Assembly (NCBI RefSeq): GCF_002072955.1
Contig: NZ_LPUF01000001.1
Location: forward strand, 1,448,896 to 1,512,895
Origin: Methyloprofundus sedimenti
Lineage (GTDB): Bacteria > Pseudomonadota > Gammaproteobacteria > Methylococcales > Methylomonadaceae
DNA: 64,000 nt
Direction: 5' to 3'
Below, piece by piece: positions 58,562 through 64,000 of the stretch. Numbering within the stretch: the first letter of the stretch is position 1; each line of letters opens with the position of its first letter. The notes beneath the pieces were generated by a model that made no database searches, was not told the DNA's origin, and saw only the letters and a list, made by a program, of their open reading frames with translations. The translations under genes were made by a program, and so were the position numbers.

Positions 58562-59674
58562 ATGAAATTTACTTATCCTCACTGGCATCGTCTGCATCAA
58601 CAGTCAGATCAAATGGAGTTAAACAGTTCTGCTGACAAATCAGGTTTGCCGCCAGGGTCGCTGGTTCACATCGGCGAAGTGCATGACATTACAAGCAAGA
58701 TTTCAATTATTCAATATAATGCTGATACTTTGGTGCAGCATGAGGATGTTATATTTTCAGAATTGAGTCAGTTTAAGGATAGTGATCTTATTACCTGGAT
58801 AAACATTGATGGTTTATCTGATACACGTGTGGCGGAAAGCATAGGCCACGAGTTTAATATTCACCCGCTTGTTTTAGAAGATATTTTAAGTACTCAGCAA
58901 CGTCCCAAGCTAGAAGAGTATGAAGATTATCTCTATCTCGTTCTTAAAGGCATCAGTGCTGAGAGCGACGCAGGGTTTAAACTGCAATATGATCAGATCA
59001 GTGTTCTGCTACTGGAAAAATATGTCATCACCTTCAAGGAAAAAGCAGATGATGCCTTTAAGTCAATCTATCATCGCATGGAAAATCCTCATGGGCGCAT
59101 GCGCAAAACAGGAAGTGATTATCTTGCTTATGCATTACTGGATGCGATTGTAGACGAATATTTTGTTGTTGGAGATAGTCTCGATGAGATTATTGAGCCT
59201 CTGGAAGATAGCTTATTGTTGAACCCCGCTGAAGAAATACTGCTTACAATCCAGCAAATTCGCCGGGAATTGATATCCATGAGACGCAGCGTATCTCCGT
59301 TGCGCGAATTATTGAGCACCATCCAGCGTTCAGATAATACGCTTTTGACAGTAGAAACCTTACGGTATTACGCTGATATACATGACCATGTGTTGCGCGT
59401 TACCGATTCGCTGGAATCATACCGGGAAAGAATTGCGATTATGCAGGATATTTATTTATCCAGTATTAGCAACAAGATGAATGAAACCATGAAAGTATTG
59501 ACTATATATGCTTCCATTTTCATCCCGCTGACTTTTATAGCTGGTGTATACGGGATGAATTTTGACTATATGCCAGAACTGAAGTGGCAATGGGCTTACC
59601 CTGTTTTATGGGGAGTCTTTATTTCTACCGGCATTGTTCAGTTAATTTACCTAAAAAAGAAGAAGTGGTTATAA
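58562..59674 (+). CDS. corA: Magnesium/cobalt transporter CorA
   Basis: 370-aa channel subunit. A long N-terminal cytoplasmic domain ends in two membrane helices at the C-terminus. The defining YGMNF lies at residues 330-334 (Gly-Met-Asn filter), followed by MPELKWQWAYP, and the protein ends in KKKKWL basic residues. The coiled-coil stalk (LLTIQQIRRELISMRRSVSPLR) is also present. Works as a pentamer in the inner membrane. Transcribed alone. Confidence 0.96.
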   Translation: MKFTYPHWHRLHQQSDQMELNSSADKSGLPPGSLVHIGEVHDITSKISIIQYNADTLVQHEDVIFSELSQFKDSDLITWINIDGLSDTRVAESIGHEFNIHPLVLEDILSTQQRPKLEEYEDYLYLVLKGISAESDAGFKLQYDQISVLLLEKYVITFKEKADDAFKSIYHRMENPHGRMRKTGSDYLAYALLDAIVDEYFVVGDSLDEIIEPLEDSLLLNPAEEILLTIQQIRRELISMRRSVSPLRELLSTIQRSDNTLLTVETLRYYADIHDHVLRVTDSLESYRERIAIMQDIYLSSISNKMNETMKVLTIYASIFIPLTFIAGVYGMNFDYMPELKWQWAYPVLWGVFISTGIVQLIYLKKKKWL

Positions 59675-59689
59675 CAGTGCAATATGAGG

Positions 59690-61627
59690 CTATGGAGCTT
59701 GCTTAAAATAATTGTCAGTGACCAGGCGAACTGAAAAATCGATTGCCACCGATTGGCCTAATTGCTGAGTGAGTTGTTGTTCAAAGTCTGCCAGTTCCTT
59801 ATTGTCCGGTATGTGCGTACTCATCAAATCAGCACTGATTTTCAATGAACGACCTAAACGTACTTTAATATTACGTAATTGCAGGGTTTGACCGCTAATA
59901 GTGTAACTCTGCCTGAGTAACTGTTTTTTTACAGCGGCGATTTTTTGCATATCAGCAAAAGATAAAATCAAGGGGACTGAAATTACTGCGACCATAAAGA
60001 CTGAAATCGCAATCCCTTTTTTAGCGCGTGAGAACGGCGCATAACCGATCGCCATAAAGGATACGCCAGCTGCCATAATGATGCCTGTTAAGTTGGTTAG
60101 AAATAACAGCATGGCGCCATAAAAAACATTGAAATTCAACCAGCCAATACCAATGCCTGAAACGCATAAAGGCGGAACCAGTGCAACCGCAATGGCTACG
60201 CCCGGTAAACTTTTGGCGATGTTTTCACGGGCATTGGCAAAAGCGCCGGCGATACCTGAAAGTACAGCAACGAGCAGATCCAGGGTGGAAGGGTGGAGGC
60301 GCCCTTCGATTTCATTGGTGATTTCCTGAAACGGCAAGAGAAAGGCCATCAATGCAGATAAAGAAAGCGCAATAAACATGCCTGTCAATAAGGTGGCAAA
60401 GGAGCGCCGACTTAAATCAGAGTCGGAACGCAATAAACCCATTGAAGAAGAAATAATGGGTGACATTAATGGCGCTAAAACCATGGCACCAATAACCACC
60501 GAGGGGCTGTTTAGAAATAAGCCTAAAGTTGCCAATAAAGCGCTAAGGATCATCAATAATACAAAAGTATTTGTCGTTTTAGCATTTTCCTTTAAGGCCA
60601 GGAATAGATCTTTAAAGTCTGATTCCAGGGCGTGTGTAAAAAAAGGCAACGCGGCACTTAAATATTTTACTCTGCTGTCTTGCTGGGGGAGTTGTTCGCA
60701 AATAACATTTTCTTTGTCATCGGCATAGTGTTGACTGTCGCGGAATTTATTTCCTGCATTGACTTTGACACCTTCGCTGAGTATTTCTATACATAATTCA
60801 TGCGTGGTTAATGGTTTATTGTTAACCAGGAAATGCGTTTCGACAGGCGATTTGATATTTAACGCAGCAGTACGAATATAGCCTAGTTGTTGAGGTAAGT
60901 TTTTTTTCTGAGTAGCAAGCAGTAGTGATGAAGATAGCTGTAGATAGGAAAGGATCGATTGTGGTGCAAATAAGGCCACAGAAATACGCCTGTCTCGTAA
61001 AGAAATAGAATCAATAAACAAATCAGTTAATAGACCACTTTTATGAAAATCCAGTAAGACCATGCCGGTAATTGCAGTTGAAACAGTTTTACCTTTTGCG
61101 GTAATCAAGGTAACCGGATGAGGGGTTAGTGAAAACGCATGTATGAAACGTTTTATTTGAAACCTGATTTTACCTAAGCCAGTAAATTCATGGCTATCGC
61201 CGATAAATTCGGTCATTGTCGTCTGATTTTCCAGGTTAACGCCATTGGTGACAATTTCATTGTTACACACGATGATATCAATAAACAGCGGCTCGTCATG
61301 TAAAGCAATTTCCAGACACGCGTTAAAGTCTTTTGGCAGGTCCAAACATTTATAGAACTGGCTGGGTGGATCGCCCTCTATCGGTAAAAAACCGAGGGAC
61401 ATGTGATTTTGATCGGCAAATAACAAAACTTGTGGGTAATCTTGTTGTTCAATCCAGACTAAAGCATGATTTAAGTCATCTTTAATGTGAATGGCAGATA
61501 AATTTGCCAGCTTTATCTTACGTACCTGAATACCTGCTTCCGCTAATAGAGAGTGATTAATAACATTATCTAATTGGTCTTCTACACAAGGTGAATAAAT
61601 GAAATATATTTTTTTTTGTAAAGGCAT
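59690..61627 (-). CDS. TIGR00341-type DUF389 membrane protein
   Basis: 645 aa. The N-terminal 330 residues form a soluble part with a diacylglycerol-kinase-like look (YFIYSPCVEDQLDNVI ... VTLITAKGK). The C-terminal half has about six hydrophobic helices typical of DUF389 (ALLATLGLFLNSPSVVIGAMVLAPLMSPI, the family signature, and GIAGAFANARE). Its function is unknown, although DUF389 proteins are widespread. Convergent with corA; its start lies 39 bp from the end of the CNNM gene, possibly cotranscribed. Confidence 0.8.
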   Translation of the reverse strand: MPLQKKIYFIYSPCVEDQLDNVINHSLLAEAGIQVRKIKLANLSAIHIKDDLNHALVWIEQQDYPQVLLFADQNHMSLGFLPIEGDPPSQFYKCLDLPKDFNACLEIALHDEPLFIDIIVCNNEIVTNGVNLENQTTMTEFIGDSHEFTGLGKIRFQIKRFIHAFSLTPHPVTLITAKGKTVSTAITGMVLLDFHKSGLLTDLFIDSISLRDRRISVALFAPQSILSYLQLSSSLLLATQKKNLPQQLGYIRTAALNIKSPVETHFLVNNKPLTTHELCIEILSEGVKVNAGNKFRDSQHYADDKENVICEQLPQQDSRVKYLSAALPFFTHALESDFKDLFLALKENAKTTNTFVLLMILSALLATLGLFLNSPSVVIGAMVLAPLMSPIISSSMGLLRSDSDLSRRSFATLLTGMFIALSLSALMAFLLPFQEITNEIEGRLHPSTLDLLVAVLSGIAGAFANARENIAKSLPGVAIAVALVPPLCVSGIGIGWLNFNVFYGAMLLFLTNLTGIIMAAGVSFMAIGYAPFSRAKKGIAISVFMVAVISVPLILSFADMQKIAAVKKQLLRQSYTISGQTLQLRNIKVRLGRSLKISADLMSTHIPDNKELADFEQQLTQQLGQSVAIDFSVRLVTDNYFKQAP

Positions 61628-61666
61628 GCTTTAAATGAGGTTTCCAGAGAAAAATATGGGTTCTGA

Positions 61667-62776
61667 TTACGAGTCTTGTTGATTGATTTCATTACTGACA
61701 TTGCTGTCAATAAAAATCACTTCAGAAGCTTTATGACCGATTCCTTTAAATAATCGACCTAAAATATCTGCGCCGGTAATAATGCGCTTTTCCTTACCCC
61801 AGATAAGTACGACATCATGTTCGATTTCACCGTCATGGTTCTTGTCCTTTGTTGCGACCCCCCTAATATGAGGAATAATGTCACCCATAGGCGTATTCAT
61901 ATCGCGAACAATCAATGGTCTGTGGCAGTAATGATAAGGATCAAAAGGATGATCAAGATCAAAAATGGCCGCACGTAAAAAACCATCCGCATCAATAATC
62001 AAACGTGGCTCATCATTCATATCAGTCAGGACCACCCAGTTATGCCCTGAGGCGTGTACCTGCTGTAAAAACGGGTCATTTGCAGTACGCTCTATGACGG
62101 GGATAATCGGCAGGTCTAACGATACCGGTAATTTAATGATTGATTTCGGGTTAATCTTTTCGCCTTCATTGGTTACGCTGATATCGTCGATAGCAAGAAA
62201 GTTAAGCGCGCCAACGCCTTCGATATGATCCACATCCGCTTCTTCAGCTTCGATGTGCTTGGTGATGAAAGAGCGTAGATCTTTCTCCCGCAAATAATCA
62301 ATACCTTCTTTGCCTAGCCATAAGTCCAGCATAATGGAAGAGGTTTTCGCGACCGGGTAAAACAGAATTTGATAAAATCTTAACACCGGCGCAAGCATCG
62401 CTGCCATACACAAGGCATTACGTGAAAAATACGCCTGTGGAATAATTTCCCCAAGAAAGGTAATGACCACTGTTGAAAAAACAAAGGCACTGATACCTGT
62501 TAACAAGGAATTAGATAATAAGGTCAGCAATACGTTAATACCGACATTACCCCATAAAATGGTGGTCAGTAAAAAGTTGGAATCCTGTCGCATTTTGAGG
62601 ATTTTTACAGCCGCTTTATTCCCCTGACTGACCTCAACTTCTAACTGTAAACGACTTAAAGAAAAGAAAGCCAGATTAAGTCCTGAAAACATTGCTGATT
62701 GCGAAACACAAAACACAATGCCAAACCATTGTAAAGTCGCAATATCCAAATATTGCGGTATATAATTTTCAAACAT
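61667..62776 (-). CDS. CNNM/DUF21-domain protein with CBS pair
   Basis: 369 aa. The DUF21/CNNM transmembrane domain (SQSAMFSGLNLAFFSLSRLQLEVE, the family signature, then VVITFLGEIIPQAYFSR) is followed by a Bateman module with two CBS repeats (SLDLPIIPVIE, NWVVLTDMNDEPRLIID). The CorC-type C-terminal domain is absent; the tail is an acidic segment with GHKASEVIFID. Related proteins handle Mg2+ or Co2+ export. With CorA nearby, a role in divalent-cation balance is plausible. Confidence 0.8.
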   Translation of the reverse strand: MFENYIPQYLDIATLQWFGIVFCVSQSAMFSGLNLAFFSLSRLQLEVEVSQGNKAAVKILKMRQDSNFLLTTILWGNVGINVLLTLLSNSLLTGISAFVFSTVVITFLGEIIPQAYFSRNALCMAAMLAPVLRFYQILFYPVAKTSSIMLDLWLGKEGIDYLREKDLRSFITKHIEAEEADVDHIEGVGALNFLAIDDISVTNEGEKINPKSIIKLPVSLDLPIIPVIERTANDPFLQQVHASGHNWVVLTDMNDEPRLIIDADGFLRAAIFDLDHPFDPYHYCHRPLIVRDMNTPMGDIIPHIRGVATKDKNHDGEIEHDVVLIWGKEKRIITGADILGRLFKGIGHKASEVIFIDSNVSNEINQQDS

Positions 62777-63229
62777 AATTTCTCTGGTGATAAAAAATAC
62801 TGTAAAAAAGTGCAGCTGATAGCTTGAATTATAAGGCGTTTATGTGCTTAGGCTAAATTGTCTGGATAGCATGCAAGAGTATCTTGTCGCAGTTCGCTGT
62901 TAAATCGTTGAATAAAATGCTGGGTTAATTATTTCGCGAAAGCTGCCCTAAGTCTCTGGACCGCAGGTATAATCTTGTTGTTCAAAAGAATCTGAGAATG
63001 CAGTGATCTAAAGCACATATTATTGGTTGGTCAAATAAAATGTGTATAGATATTTCCAAAGTAATTAGTTTAGCAATGTTTATTGCACAAAAGACACTCC
63101 TCATGTGACTTTTTTTATTTCTTGCTAGTCTTTATCACCCGAATTCATATAATAACTGCAACACCTCTTTAAAGGGTTAGATGGTATAGTTTCCGTTGAC
63201 TAAAACCTGAAACTAAAAAGAGGTGCTCA
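62777..63229. other. Intergenic region ahead of the IS30 element
   Basis: About 450 bp without a gene. The right part (about 63150-63229) belongs to the IS30-type element: CACCTCTTT (63169-63177) and AAAGAGGTG (63216-63224) are inverted copies. I could not fix the outer IS boundary or a target duplication. The rest shows nothing recognisable. Confidence 0.5.
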
Positions 63230-64000
63230 ATGAACACGTTTAACCATCTAACCCAAGAGGAAAGATTTTACATTTATACGCAACTAAAACAAGGCGTTTC
63301 TAAGAATCAAATAGCCATCACATTGGGGCGTCATAAATCGACTATTGGACGTGAAATTACGCGTAATACAGGTCAGTGTGGTTATCGTTACAAGCAAGCT
63401 GAGAGAATAGCTAAACAACGCCATATTGATAAGCCCAAAAACATCAAGATGACGGCTGAGTTACAACAGATAATAACGCCTTTAATCAAAGAGAAATGGA
63501 GTCCTGACTGTATTTCAGGACGCTTAAAACAACAAGGTAAGGACTCCGTCAGTCATGAGACTATTTACCGTTATATTTTAGCTAACAAAGCAGCCGGTGG
63601 CGATTTGTATACTTATTTGAGGCATCAAGCCAAACCTTATCGTAAGCGATATGGAAAAAATGATTATCGCGGAACGATACCCAGCCGTGTTGATATTGAT
63701 GAGCGACCACAAGTGGTTGATGATAAAACGCGTTTAGGTGATTGGGAAGCAGATACTGTTATCGGTAAAGGACATAAAGGCGTATTGGTGACGCTGACTG
63801 AACGGGTCTCAAAGCTCAACTTCGCCATCTCAATTGAGCGTAAAGAATCTGAATTAACGAAAGAGGCGATTATCAATGCTCTTGAGCCTTTTAAACGTTG
63901 GGTTCACACGATTACCTTTGATAATGGACGTGAGTTTTGTGGGCATGAAGCCATTGCAAAAACACTCGACTGCGGCACTTATTTTGCCAAACCGTATCAT
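63160..64000 (+). mobile_element. IS30-type insertion sequence, partial
   Basis: Left end and transposase of an insertion sequence whose right end is outside the window. The left boundary is set by eye near the CACCTCTTT motif and is uncertain by tens of bases. No passenger genes are visible. Confidence 0.7.
63230..64000 (+). CDS. IS30-family transposase (3' end beyond window)
   Basis: 257 codons visible, 5' end intact with ATG at 63230 after AGAGGTG. The N-terminal helix-turn-helix (LTQEERFYIYTQLKQG, then ITLGRHKSTIGREITRN) is the IS30 signature. The catalytic domain starts with RLGDWEADTVIG (first Asp of the DDE triad) and DNGREF (second Asp); the Glu falls outside the window. It looks intact. 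Confidence 0.95.
   Translation, partial: MNTFNHLTQEERFYIYTQLKQGVSKNQIAITLGRHKSTIGREITRNTGQCGYRYKQAERIAKQRHIDKPKNIKMTAELQQIITPLIKEKWSPDCISGRLKQQGKDSVSHETIYRYILANKAAGGDLYTYLRHQAKPYRKRYGKNDYRGTIPSRVDIDERPQVVDDKTRLGDWEADTVIGKGHKGVLVTLTERVSKLNFAISIERKESELTKEAIINALEPFKRWVHTITFDNGREFCGHEAIAKTLDCGTYFAKPYH

Overview
The window reads as chromosomal DNA of a moderately AT-rich gammaproteobacterium. The gene sets glnA-ntrB-ntrC, gyrA-serC-pheA-hisC-tyrA/aroA-cmk-rpsA-ihfB-lapA, the fused TyrA-AroA protein, DbpA and the MtaD/MtnA salvage pair all fit that class. A methanotroph-like (Methylococcales) host is a guess from overall gene style only. No rRNA or tRNA genes were seen.

Layout. 1-11.5 kb: siroheme synthase (partial), a TusA-like protein, an ABC exporter, a nitrobindin-like protein, a ceramidase-like membrane protein, an outer-membrane protein with an arylsulfotransferase-like propeller, a DUF255 thioredoxin protein carrying a DsbD-alpha-like tail, and dbpA. 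11.9-24 kb: a complete type I-C CRISPR-Cas locus on the minus strand (cas3, cas5, cas8c, cas7, cas4, cas1, cas2, then an array of 53 identical 32-nt repeats and 52 spacers). 24-26.1 kb: decayed mobile DNA (HD-domain remnant of a second cas3, truncated tyrosine recombinase and a second copy of its 3' end, WGR gene with an internal stop, truncated DUF6794 gene, palindromic element). 26.1-43.3 kb: housekeeping genes on the plus strand. 43.3-47.5 kb: glnA-ntrBC. 47.5-64 kb: a long intergenic stretch, a porin-like protein, aminotransferase, MsrA, transporters, methylthioadenosine salvage, CorA, DUF389 and CNNM proteins, and an IS30-type element cut by the window end.

Main find. The 282-bp gap between cas3 and cas5 is not empty. 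It holds one diverged CRISPR repeat (21393-21426) whose ends match the array repeat, while its hairpin stem has a different sequence but still pairs perfectly. The spacer-like sequence after it begins with a seed that matches 10 of 11 bases of a site at 21576-21586. That site has a 5'-TTC motif (the usual type I-C PAM) and lies on the -10 box of a putative promoter. The promoter would drive a 26-codon ORF placed between it and the diverged repeat. This is the layout of CreTA/CreR modules, in which a crRNA-like RNA guides Cascade to repress a small toxin gene or the cas genes. A perfect 11-nt seed match, without the TTC motif, lies upstream of cas3. The features are read directly from sequence; the function is inference.

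How the genes work together: Cas1-Cas2-Cas4 would add spacers at the cas2-side (leader) end of the array. Cas5-Cas8c-Cas7 would form Cascade and Cas3 would degrade targets. The putative crRNA-like RNA would make Cascade loss self-punishing, or would tune cas expression.
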